This document shows, one piece after another, positions 34,138 to 47,900 of a DNA stretch of 64,000 nt. Origin of the DNA: Echinometra lucunter (Eukaryota > Echinodermata > Echinoidea > Camarodonta > Echinometridae); the NCBI GenBank assembly GCA_029962745.1, contig CM057171.1, forward strand, positions 20,888,209-20,952,208, written 5' to 3'. The notes beneath the pieces are model-generated. The model ran no database searches. It worked only from the letters and a program-made list of their open reading frames with translations, and was not told where the DNA came from. The translations under genes and the position numbers were made by a program. Each line of letters opens with the position of its first letter. Position 1 is the first letter of the stretch.

Positions 34138-37100
34138 GTACTGTCATTCTGAGGTGCATTTTTAATACCTCAAAGCAATTATTGCTATAATACTGATGGT
34201 GATTCTTCGTTCATTGTAATGGATCTCTGTATGTCTCCAATTAAATGGAGCTAATGGTATAATCATATATTTATATCATTAATCAATTAGGGGGTCTACA
34301 TCACTCAAGCTAGGCTTTTTAGTAGATCCCTCCACATATCCTTTTGTCACCTTTCTGTGTAGTAATTGTATATGTTATGCTTTTTGCAATGTTTGTACAA
34401 TATTATTGTAATTTTTTGTCAAATGTGGAATCTGAATAAAAAATCAAATCAAATCAAATCTGAAGACAAAACTGCTATGCATGGAGATGTATGACAGGGG
34501 AACTGTGATTTGCATCTACATGTTCTTGTCTTCTGCTATAAATATAGCAACCAGATTTGCCTTCACAGCTGGAATGTAACAATTATATGAGAAAGAGATA
34601 TGATTTGAATACAATATAAGACAATATTTTGGTGAAAATATACAAGATACAAGATATTTTATTTCGTCTTCGCAACATGATTACAAAGAAATTTGTTTTC
34701 CACTGGTATAAATCAAGAAAAATACATAAATATAAGAAACAAAGGTAGAACATATATACAGCAATAGAGGAGAACATGGAGAATACGTGCGAATAGACAA
34801 ACATTGTCAAAGTACTTCGGTGACAGGGACAGATATTTTTTTTTTTGAGGGGGGGGGGTGGGAATAGTTGACTTTTGCAATGTCTTTGCATGGTTGTGGC
34901 AACCCTCTTTTTTGGGGTGTGGTTGGATTTGCAGCCATCCAACAGAAAGTTTACAAAAAATAGAAATGTTGCAAAAATTGTGCATTGCCTGAGTATTGTA
35001 CTGCATTTTACTTTTCATGAAAGCTTTTATTTTCAATTTCTTTTGAAATATCAGGATGTTCTTCCCGCACTATGTGAGTACTGCCATTCCAAGATGGCTG
35101 CCAAGGATCCCATTACCATGGAGACCATGTTTTTTACATTGACCGATCTCATTGCTACCAAACGATCATCTGTCGATGTGGGAGATGACATCACTGACTA
35201 CAAACCTTATATCCTTGACTTCAGTCGACAAATACATATCAGGTACATGTAGGATTGAAAAGAAAATACAGATTTTGAAGAGGTCAACCTTTGAGTAGAA
35301 GAAATAACCAGTTGTCTCACGATGTAGCAAACGTAGTAGGAAAGCGACGTTTCGTCTGCAAGCTGCTAGACTTCGTCAGGCAATGAGCAAAGACGCTGCT
35401 GCGCACGGGTTATATAGCGTCGGGAGCTATTGTCTGGCTCCACTCGGGCGTGAGCCGCGCTGTGATTGGCCGGAGCCGCTGGCCAATCAGGGTCCGCGCT
35501 GGTGCCTGGTGCCCGCTGGAGCGTGTACCGCGCGCTGTGATTGGCCGATGCAGCCGGCCAATCAGCGTCCGCGTTGGTGTCAGGCACCCGCGGGCGCCGC
35601 GCGCTGTGAACGGTGGATGCAGTATGCCGTCGGATGGTAGGTAACCATTCATCAGGGATCTCAATGCCGCTGTCCCTGTTGATATTGCTCGGGTGCAAAC
35701 GGATCTGAATCGCTTCCTTAATGCGCCGCGTATACCAATGCTTATCATTAGCAATGCAGCTGACCTCATCCCAGTTAGGTGGATGACCGGAGTCTCAAGC
35801 ATTTTCTGCAACAGCAGAGCTATCGGTGCGCCTAAGCCGAACATCACGGCGATGTTCCTTCATGCGTTCCCCCACAGGTCTACCAGTCTCACCGATGTAG
35901 ACTTTGTCGCAGGTCGAGCATGGGATCTTATAAACAACCCCATCGCGTCTGTCGGGGTTCGGGCGGTCTTTCGGACGGACCAGCTGGCTGCGGATGCTGT
36001 CGGACTTAAATATAACTCGGATGCCATGCTTCTCCAAGCACCGGCGGAGAAGATGCGCGATACCATCAACAAACCTTTTCTCTATCACTAAGTTTTAGAA
36101 TAATTGCAGAGGCATAAATAATCTGTGAAATTTTAACCTGTTGAGCATGATTTTATTTCATTGTAACATGCATTTTCTATAGACCCTAGCCCACGTTATC
36201 CTGGGCTTAGTGATAAACAGGTTAAAACCGTTTGCTTGAAATGATTGTATGCATGTACTAGAAATTGATATTGGTTTCTCAAGAATTCCCCTATCTTTTG
36301 TAGCTTAGTGCTCTTTTAACATTTTTTTTCATGGTTGAGTACAATTTGTGACAGTGATCTTCTGTCTTTTTCTTTCACCCCCTGGATTGGTTTATAGATT
36401 TACCAGAGCTTGTTGAGCTTTCTAAAGCTTGGGCCCATTTCATAAAACTTGTTATCAGTAACAAAATAACTGTTATAAGCTACTTGAATTCTTGCATCTG
36501 ATTGGTTGAGAGCAAATTTGTCATAGAAATGTGACAGTTGTTACTGATAACAAGTTTTGTGAAACGGGGCCCTGTATTGCTACGCGTTTCTCCTGACATG
36601 TAGTTTTTGCAATGAAATCTACATCTCACACTTTCATGTTTGTTCCATTCGTTGCAGTAAGGCAAAGAAGAAACAAGCCAAGAAGAATGATGTAGCGAGT
36701 GTCCCAGGATATCTCATGGCTCACCTAGAGTGTGGAGATGACTACAAGGATCCTTTACTCTGGGCAGCTGTACTGTGTATCCCACATATCAGGTAAGATG
36801 TTCTACCCTTCTCTGGCAAAAGGAAGCAAGTGTGACGAGTACAAATGCCACAAATAAAATGTTTTTGGCCAGGCCCTACATGTATAACATAGAAATTTGT
36901 GATCAGAAATAGTGTTGTTTGCTGCGACTTGCTGTGACTTGCTGCGACTTGCTGTGACTTGCTGCCTTTTGCAAAAATTTTCCAGGTATTTCTGTGCATA
37001 TGCTTCCTTTGCCACCAAAATGCTTCAAATATACCAAATCTATAAAAAGTCACTTTGCATGAAAAAATTTCCATGAAATTGTCACTTTCTCCCTTTTGCC

Positions 37101-38764
37101 ATGGTTAGGCAGTGTTGGTATTACTGTTGTTTTTTATGTTGACAGTGTTATTTATCTTTTCTGCTCTCTTGGCTTATTAATACTTGTTCTTGTACCTCAT
37201 AGCTCAATTTATTCACCAAAATTGAATAATATCCCTGTAGGATAACTTGCTCTGAAGGCTTGTTTGCATGGGCAAACCCCCATGGTAAAACCCCACATTT
37301 TTTTTTTTGTGTGTGTGTGTATACATGAATGATATATGAGGCAGAAATCACCTTTTTGCCACCTGATGGCTAAAAGTTGTGGACCAATCATATTCTTATA
37401 AATTTAACGCACAAGTTTGCACAACTTTCTGTAAACTTTTATTAGAGCATGAACTATTCATCAGCATCATGAGCATCTCAATATCAAAGTAGTCAGGTAA
37501 AAACACCCTTGGGGTTTCCGCTGGTGATTGCCCCCGGATATCCAAATCGGCCTTGATATTGCATTTTAAAATACTGTATAAGCTGAAATTTCCCGGTGGT
37601 TTAATTTTCGCTAATTTCGCGATGATGTCCTTGCCAAAATTTCCACTCAGTAAGATGCCTATATACTTGTATAGAAATATCTTTCAAAATGTGAAAATAA
37701 TAACTTGCTAATATGTCCAACTTGTCTCAATTCGCTAAAATATCTGTACACTAAAATATTAGCTTATACAGTAGATGTCCATATACAATGTGTAGATGCA
37801 TGCATTCATATGGTTGCATAACAAGTGAAATGTAATATTGTATTCATTTTATGTGATGCACTACAGTATTATGTTTATATGATTGAAAACAGACAATTAA
37901 TCTGAATCTAAATCTGAAAAAAATGGATCTTCCTTCTTACAGACCTGTTGATAGATCTGAATGCTGTAACAAACTCCAGAAAACGGTAGCATCTCTCCAT
38001 GAGGTAGTTCTCAAACTAGGCCCTGATGAAAATGGTAAGACTTATAAGCTATGCTTCACATGTCACTATGCTATGATATTATGCTATCTTCATTTAGCAA
38101 ATTTAGTCTAGCTAATCTAATGAAAATGGGGTAACCCACTAGTAATTGCAAAAGAATTTATCCCACTGCAGTGCATGGCAGTCAGGTCCCTGAAACACTA
38201 TTCTAAAAGTCTCAAGAATCCGAGCATGAGAAATATTTGGAATTTGCATGATATGCATATCACCTTACATAATTCATAGTTGTGCTATGAATTGGATCTA
38301 GGTGCCCAACTAAGGTCATTTACATTGTAGGTGTTGAAATCAGTGAATTAAAGGTCATTATACAGTGATCTAGATAAAAACATTTTCAGAGTGATATTTT
38401 CATTGGGGACAGCCATGGGAAAGGAATTAAGGGGGAAACGAGAATTAGGCTAAAACTCATTCAAGTATCTAGTTGTCAAGCATGTTAGCATGATTATTGG
38501 ATGTAATTAGCACATTTGTAGATAATTTTCCATATGCATAAATATACATACATGCAATGTATATCTATGCATATAGATATGCATCGGAAGTAGCAGGTGT
38601 GGGGGCACATGCCTCCGGGCAACAGTGTTGTATTTCACTTTTGTGCACCCTGACCCACTTGTTGCTCCCTAATCTTTTTTACTTGTTCTTTCATTCTTAT
38701 TATGTATTTGTCCACTGCTATTGATGTACTGTACCTGTGCTTTTTTTTTCAATCTGGTCAGATA

Positions 38765-38838
<74 letters not shown>

Positions 38839-38879
38839 GAATAATAATAATAACAATAATAATAATGATAATAATAATG

Positions 38880-38955
<76 letters not shown>

Positions 38956-41900
38956 TATTATAGTATGTTATGTGATATAAAACTAAAACATGCATAAATT
39001 TGTACACAGTAAATATTTCTAGTTTGGTATAACGGACACTTTCCATGGAGAGTGTGATCAGTTTGCCGTGGACAGACATTTTGAAAAAACCCTCAACTTT
39101 GAAGGCCTATAAGAATTAAGTGACAAGGCATCATGGATTACTTTATGGTTTATCATGGAGGTTGTCACTAAGTGTTCTGAGAAGTACATGAGTTTGGTTG
39201 TCATGGTTTCCTGTTCAAATGCAAATCAAAGAGAGGTTCACTGTCACGGACAGACAAGATAAAAATTAGGTGTGTGACCTTCTAGTACTCTTTTGCTATT
39301 TCTGTTCAAATAGATTAATCTTGTCGAATATTTTTAAGTACAATAATGTTAGTCACATAAATTGGCTATACCCTATCATCCATTTAGAATTTGAAGTCAA
39401 ACCCTTGATTTTTTAGGAGATGTCAAAATGGTGTGTCACGGCCGGACAATTTCCTTAAAAAGAGCAATTTTCAACAACACCCCTGCTGAAAATGGTTTGG
39501 TCCAAATAAGTCCCCATCACAGAACTTTCTAAGGAACCTTATACAAACAATTTGTTATACAAATAAAGTTGGGTATAGTCTCTTAACGGACAAAATGTTA
39601 CCCTGAACTGATCACACTCTGGACTCCAACTCGAGTTATCTCAGGCTTTGTATTCAGTGGGTTGATGCTTTCTTTTGTCTTCTAGAATCCATGTTCTACA
39701 TCCTATCTCAAGCCATTCAGAGCCTTCTAGTACTGTCCAGGCCAGACTCTCCAACCTCAGTAATAGGACTAGACTGCATCATCTCACTCTTAAGGTATTT
39801 TGATATTATTGTGGAGTTGATGTGAAGTGTTTTGATTATTCCTTTAGATGTGCAATATATGCACTCATAAATTTATGTAGATGTACAGTGTAGTGTTTTT
39901 ATTTTAATTCATTTGTTTATTTATTCATTTTTGTATTTATTTATTTATCTATTCATTCATTTAGTGAGTCTTTTTTACCCAGGTTGACTTTATCAGTGGT
40001 TTAAACAACATTTTACATGAAGGCCTTGCAAATTAAGAATAATACATTATAAAACAAGTTACTTACATAGCAAATAGAAAAATGAATAAAGTCTAAGATT
40101 AATCATGAACATATTCCAATAAAGAAGAGATAAATTAACAATTTTGAAAATGAAATCTTATTATCAGTCACTATCTGTCTCAGAGGAAAACCTAAGTAAA
40201 TTTGTGACTTTATAAGGATAAAATTCTAAATAATTCTGCTATGTATGGTCATGCACATGCTGTAGGAATGACAGTCATGGTGATGACAGCAGTGGGAACA
40301 TACATGCCAACTGTTTCTATTAAATAGAAATATTCCTATTTTTTTGGAAAAAGAAATTGCCATTTTAACCATGTGTTCCTATTTCTGTACAAATTAGTCT
40401 GTAACACTAGATATGATATTTAGGAATGTTCCTATTTGTGAAAATTTCTTAATAATTTGTTCCTATTTCTTGGCTGTCAGGGTTGGCAGGTATGTGGGAA
40501 TTGTGATAATGAAGGTTATCAGATAATTTACATAATATAGTCATAATATAATAATTCTGTATTTATCACTAATCTGCCAAAGGCACCCTAGGCACATAAA
40601 ATCATTTAAGAAGAACAATGGTTAGAGTAATCAAGGACATGTACATATTTGATGATGATATCATTGGCTGTAGTGATTAAAGTGTTTAATAAGGTGATGA
40701 AAATGTTCATCTGAAATAACTTTGATATTGTTCTCACATTTTTGCTAGACACCACCCATCATCACCTTCTATCCTCTTAGCATCTGATTGTTATCTGAGT
40801 CTGTGTGCAGAGACTAACAAAGATATACTCACACCAGACATCCTTACATCCCTGTATGGTCTACTGGAACACAATCTATCATCACCATATAGTCAGGTAT
40901 GTATATGTCTCTCTTCTGTGTTCCTTGAAAGGTAAAGTTGAGATAATTCATAGAAGTACAAAGGTTTCTTACAGTGGTAGAGCAGTGGTCTCATAACCGG
41001 GAGTACATGTACCTGGGTTCGAAACCGAGTGAATGCACTACTAAATGCCCTTTGGTAAGGTATTAATTCTCATACTTAAAGCCGTTGGTCCCCTGGTTTC
41101 CTACCTAACAAGCATACACATGCTTTCTTAAGCCGTCAGGTAAAATAATCAACCATATAACCATTTTTAACCAAAATCTGAGCTGCCCTGCATGCTATCA
41201 GTGTTTGAAATATTGTGTAAAAATGAAGCCCTGAAAAATGCACTTCAAAAGCATCATCATGTGATGCACAAAAAGTAAAAATGTACAAGTGACCGGACAT
41301 GCCAGACCTTTTTTTTACCCATAGACTTCAGTGTTAATCAAAAGCATACTGAGGACGGTTTTGAAAGTGGCGGTATTCAGTGATAGATATCTTAATAATA
41401 ACATCTTATATTTCAAAGCCTTTACATGTATATTCCTGGCTGTTTATTTATCTTTCTGAACACCTTTATATGGCACAGACATCAGAATTCAGCAATTTAT
41501 CAAATCAAGCCTTCACAAAGTTACCCTTTAAGAGACAAGTTAATCAGCTTTCCCTCCTCAAATGGGCATCAATTCCTTTTGAATTATTTTCCACTCTTGC
41601 TCAGTTTGAAAAATAGAAAAGCATACATTATGAACCAATGTGAATGAAACTGCAAAATCAACAGATAAATTGCAAATTGGCATATGAAAATGGTGATTAT
41701 GTATTTTACATTGTTTTGCCAATTTAGAGAGTTTTATGATAAGCTACAACTAAATTGCTTATGTTTTTCAACACTACAAGGTACTGCTTAGAAGTGGACT
41801 GAAATTATTTTGTGAATTTTCTCTTTCTGTTCATGTGTAATGTTTTATTCTTTCAATTCTTGATCTAAAGATAAAAGGTGTTGCTAAAAGAAGACACTGT

Positions 41901-44900
41901 ACTGCAATGGGTTAAGGTCATGTGATGTCAGAGTGAAAGATACTCTCAAAAAGTTATTGAGAAAGATTCATAATGGAGTATGTAAGAGTCATTATCTGTT
42001 GTGAGTCTTTTTAAAGTCATCAAATTGATAATATTTGACTCAATATTGCTGAAAATAACATTCACTGAAAAGTACTGCTATTAGTATTGATATACACATA
42101 TGGAATTACAAAAAATATCTGACATCATGTTTTTTGTCCATTGAATCTAATTCCTCTAGATTGCAGGAAACTACATGTAATACAACTTTTGATTTTATTT
42201 ACTGACAGATTCGTCTGCTTACTCTCAGAATATTGGACAAATTTCCTGTCACCCTTCCTACTGTAGAGGACCTGGTAAGTTGTATTAAATGTAAATGATA
42301 TCTTGGAAAATATTCTATATCTAGAGTGTAGTAATTATGGTTATCCATCATTCTGGGCTTTGTAAAAAATAAATGATTCAGGTTGGGATTATTTTGGGCA
42401 GGGCTCGACATTAGCAGGCGCCCGGGACACATGGGCGCCTAGATTGGACCGCCGGGCACTTAAAAATGGAAATGGAAGAAATCTGGGCGCCCGACTGGGC
42501 GCCTAAAATTTTATTCCCCCGAAAAGATTAAAATTCTTGGCGGTAAGAAAATGGGGACACACTGTCTTCCGTCTTATCCGCTGATGTGTAGCATTAGCTC
42601 TTGTGTGTAGATGAGTCATGCATAATGTGGATGCATGAGCGGTGTAGTTACTTTGTCGTTAATTATGGTCATGAGCGTATTGAAAAATAGACATAGCCCC
42701 TTTACAAGGCCATTTTTGGTATTCAGAAATTTATATTTGACGGTTAATCAACGGTTAGTACTTTTTAGTAGCCTGAGGAATAACCCCCAAACCAACAAAA
42801 TATTTCCATTAAGATCGACGATAAAGCAGGTTAAAAGAACGGTAACGCTTATACTAGTAGTTGATATAATTCTAAATCATTCCCTCCTACCTCTTTCTGT
42901 GAGGACAAACAAAAATCCAGGGCAAATGTGAAAGTAATCCAAATTTGCTTGCTATTCTCCAATAAATTTTCATGTCACAAATTCAGAATTCAGAAATAAA
43001 TCAATCGCCAAAAGATGGCGCTAAACCCTGAAGCGCTAAAACCCGGAAGTGTACCGACATACAGTGTAGTACACAAATTCTATTCATTCAATCTACGTTC
43101 ACTACGTTGACATTACGATTACCGTATGCAAGCGTGGCGCAGAGCATACAGTCATGATTTGAAATGGGAACTTGGCCTGAATGATTTCAATATCACCTCA
43201 AAATTTAGTAAGAAGGGCACTAACGAACAAGCTCTTGCTTGCAAGTATGAATGTTTTGGGATTTAAAAAAAAATAATGTCCGTTCGTTTTTCATTCATTC
43301 ATTTCTTTGAAAATATCATGTCATACTTTCGTTTCATGATTCGAAATCGAACGTGGCCTGCATCAGTGAATGGTTTCATTCCCACCACAAAATTTAGTAA
43401 GAAACCAGAAGGGCACTAACGAACAAGCTCTTGCTTGCAAGAATTAATGTTGTTTTTTTTTTCTTTTAATAATGTCCGTTCGTTTTTCGTTCAATTATTT
43501 CTTCAAAAATATCTTGTCAAGACTTTTCATACTTTCGTAGAGCTTTCGTTCATTTTTCTTTCATGATTACGTGAATGAGCTCCTTCGCTCATAAGTACAG
43601 TTACGTCAGGGCTGAAATAGTGCATTGGCCTAAAGTAGTTTTCACTCACGTCCGCATACAGTGAATATAAACATGTTTTTTTCCTTGGATGCTTTCATTT
43701 ATGATTGCAAGAGTCGATCTGGTCAGACTAGAAACTCAGTTTGTAGGTCGCATGCGATGGTCACAAACGACAATCTGAGGTGAATTCTAGGCATTTTTAG
43801 CGTCATAAATTGACACCACCGTACCTTCAAACTTTCAAATGTAAAACTAATTCGTGATTTCAGCCATAATTACACATTTTTGGGGATAATTCTTGAGTTG
43901 AAGTTAAGTTGCCGAGTAACTTAGTCGGTGGAAATTTTAACATTCGTGTAGACTAGAGACCTGATCGGGCGTGTATACGACTAAAGTGAAACGTGAAATG
44001 TGTCTTCGTTCCGTCTGTACATTCGACTAACACGGCAAAATTAAGAATATTCTCGACGAAGCCACACATTTTTTCAATAGGAATTACACAATGAAAATCG
44101 GGGTTATTGTTGATTCATTAAATGCGAGGTTAATTGTTGGATCACCCCTGGTTTGGTTGATTTTAGTGCATATTCTTCTTGTAACGGAAGTATTTTCCGG
44201 GCGCTCAAAACTTCACCCCGGGCGCTCAAAATGTCAAAATATGGAAATCTGGGCGCCCGGTCGGACCGTCAGAAAAAAATGTTAGTGTGGAGCCCTGTTT
44301 TGGGTGTATGGCTTGTTAGGAATTTGATAAGTGTAGGGCAATGACTGATGAGTTCTGTTACTGAAGCGTGGCATAAAACCTCCTCTTCAGGTAACCACAA
44401 TTTTTTTTTATATATGTCGTTGGTAGCATACTGTTTTACATGTTGTCCTGATAATTTTTCTCCAATATACACCATAATATTACAAGAATTTCAGTTCATA
44501 TATGCATACAGTACACTGTTCTTAATTTCAGGCCTTTGAACAGGCACGAGTATTCAGACTAACTTCTTAATTTCAGGCCTTTGAACAGGTACGAGTAACT
44601 TCTTAATTTCAGGCCTTTGAACAGGTACCAGTGTTCAGACTAACTGTTCTTAATTTCAGGCCTTTGAACAGGTACCAGTATTCAGACTAACTGTTCTTGA
44701 TTCCAGGCTTTTGAACAGGTATGAGTATTCAGACTAACTGTTCTTAAGTTCAGGCCTTTGAACAGGTACCAGTATTCAGACTAACTGTTCTTGATTCTAG
44801 GCCTTTGAGCAGGTACCAGTGTTCAGACTGTGCTTACAAGCTGAAGAAGTTCCTGTAACCATAGAAACATATCGCGACAAGCTCAAGTGCCTGGGTTACC

Positions 44901-47900
44901 TGCAGTATGCATCGGTGAAGCACAACATACCAGAAGGTTATGAAAAGGTATGTAATTCATTACTCCACAAAGGGGTGTTCAGATACTAGGCGACATGTCC
45001 CCGCAACATTTTAGTGTATAAGTCAGCGGGGTATGAGTCGACAAAAAATGTCGCGAAGGCAAAGGACGTATTCTTTTTGCTGCCTGTCTGCAAAATATTA
45101 TATGTTTTCATGAGATTGTCTGCGCGAGTTTTGACAAATTTCCTTTTATTTGAGAGTTGATGTGTTAATGCACGTTCATTAAAATGAGTGGCACCACAAA
45201 GCCCACAATGTGCCTCATATCTGAACAACCCTCTAATGATCTTTTGGCAGAAGTCCATGTAGCCTTGTGCTAAACAAGTTATATGATAAAGGTCTAGTAG
45301 AAGCAGTAAGTAGTAGTAGGAGTAGTAGTAGTAGTATACAAATGATGAATGCGCATGAGTTCATTATACGATCTATCTGCACTCGAGTTGAGGCTGTGTG
45401 CGTCTATCCCCACGAAGCCATCAGGGTGAGTGTGATAGATGCAAACAGCCTCAATGAGAGTGGATAGATCGTATAATGAACGAATGAAGACATGCATCAT
45501 TTGTTTTATGCAACGACTCTTCTAGATCCTGTTATTTGATAAAATGAAAACAAAAGTAGATCTATCCTACAAACTTACCCCAAAGATTCGCACAGTCATG
45601 AAAGCCGCCATTTGCTTTCTTGTGTGACGTACATATCGCATCACGTACACAATAAGCGCAGCCAAGTTACGTGTAATGCGCTTCCAAGTAGTACGCGCAC
45701 ATAGAGTATGCGCGTTCAGTGACCTTGCCATACAGTATAAAACAACACTTAAAAGATTAAAAGAAAAGAAAAAAAAAAACCAAAAAAAAAACGTGTGATA
45801 GGACTGGAAACTAATGCACGCTTTTCAGAAAAAAAAGTGTGATAGGCTCAAAAACTGAATCACACATGACTGTGCTCAACCAATCATTTGATAAGGATCT
45901 AGGAGTGAGTTGTATAATAGTATTTGAATTCATGTCAAGGCTTTTTAGACACACAAGAAATAGTTTTTTTTTAATGTTTTAGATTTCAGTACAAAGATAT
46001 CCATGCACTTACACTTTTCATTCATTGGTCACATGCAACGTTTTTTTTTTGGAGCAATTATTGGTGTCAATTCATGCCCTCGTAATTGCCTAGTCCATTT
46101 ATAACCAGTTATCTATAATGTATTAGTCCTGTCTCATTTTTTTTTTTACTTTTGCTAATCATTTTGTTTCTTCTCAAGGTCCCTCTGAGGTTTCTGATTG
46201 GACAACTTTACATCAACTTTCAACTCATTTGGGATACATTAGCAGATATTATCAAGTGAGAAAATCCCCTCGCTTTTTTGGTCACTTTCCATATACTATT
46301 TTTTTTTATCAGGGTTCATTTGTGCTGTGACTGTGACATAGGAAAGAATCGATTCATCCTCTTATTTTAGAGTTCCCCTCCTTTGATTTGGGATTTGGTT
46401 TTTTTTTAATGGGGGGGGGGGGGGGGGAATGGAAGGTTTACTGGGCAAGAGTAAAAATTATCTAAAGATAAGGATGGTGTTCTAATCAAATTGCAGGCTT
46501 AATATTGTTCAATGATATTTTCTTACAAAAAGTAGGGTAAAATAAAACCCACTGAAAATTCAATTGTTTCAGGCCAGTAAAATTAGTACAGGGTGCTGTT
46601 GCATAAAACTTGCTATTGTAGTAACTTTGCCATCAATGGTAACTTTCATGGAATGCTAGAGTTTGATTGGCTGTTGAGCAACGTTACCATAGTAGTTACC
46701 ATTGATGGCAAAGTTACTACAATAGCAAGTTTTTATACAACGGCACCCAGGAATCAAAGTTTTCTTGTAAAAGCAATGATTGAAAAGAGCTGATTGTGAC
46801 AGAATAATTTGTCAACATACATGTAGTTCCCTTCCCATGGTCAGATGTAGATGAGTATTAATTTCTCTTCTGATAATCTGTAGGTCACATGCATATGGCA
46901 TGGATAAGACAGTCTTCTGGAGTGTGTACAGCGAGGCGTTGCACAACGCTGCCAAGCTGAACGAAGACAACCTCTTCTACAGTCGATCATCGTCATTCCA
47001 CCAAACTCTACATGCTGCCCTCAAGAGTTCAGAGTCTGAACCATCCAACATGGAGGAACTGTTTCAAGGTTGCTATGACAGTGATACTCAGAGAACTGAT
47101 AGACCAGATCATGTGAATTTTCGTAGATTACTTTGGAAGACGATGGAGGGATTTGTTGAGAAGGCTGAAGGACGATCTAGGGAACTATCTCCACTCCTGC
47201 TTCGATTTATCAAGTAAATCATGTGATTATCATGTGATTATCATGTGATTATCATTTGTCATGTGATGATTATCATTTGATCATCATGTGATTATCATGT
47301 GATCATCATAAGGCCATTGCATGATGGTCATGTTACTATGTCATTGCTTTGTGATCATCATGTGACCATTATTATAGGATTACTATATCATTCTTGTGCA
47401 GTTACATTGTACTCACTTTGGAAGAGCCTTATGATTAGATGTTAATAGATCAAACAAATATCTTTTGAAATCAGATGTGTTTGTAAACATGAGTGTACAG
47501 TACTAGAGTTAAGAATGTATGTGTAGTTAAAGATGAATATACTTTTTGTCCCCTGAATTTTACTCCCATAAACAAAGTTTATTTGCATACCTGACAGGAA
47601 TGAGTACTATGTGACCGATGTGAACAGTGCCCCCACTCAGGATCTGAGGCAGGTCAAAGGTCAGTCAAGTAGCCAATCAGAAGACAATGAGGAGGATGAG
47701 AATGAAGATCAAAAAGGAAAGAAAAAGCGTCCAGTCAACAAGTAAGAGAGGTTTATTTTATTTTGTTTTCTTTACTGTAATCATTATTAATTCTGTCTTT
47801 CTACTTGAGCTTCAGGAATATGAAAAATACTCTTGTCTGCTTGGTTTCCAGTCATGTTTACGACTTGTATACACTTTAAGTTGACTACCTGTATTCCATT

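Noticed and set aside
35366..35698. Separate 110-residue protein
   Set aside because: It is the downstream part of the Penelope-like GIY-YIG frame after the TGA, not an independent gene.
47662..47760. Small ORF MRRMRMKIKKERKS in e18
   Set aside because: Out-of-frame shadow of the acidic linker of UTP20.
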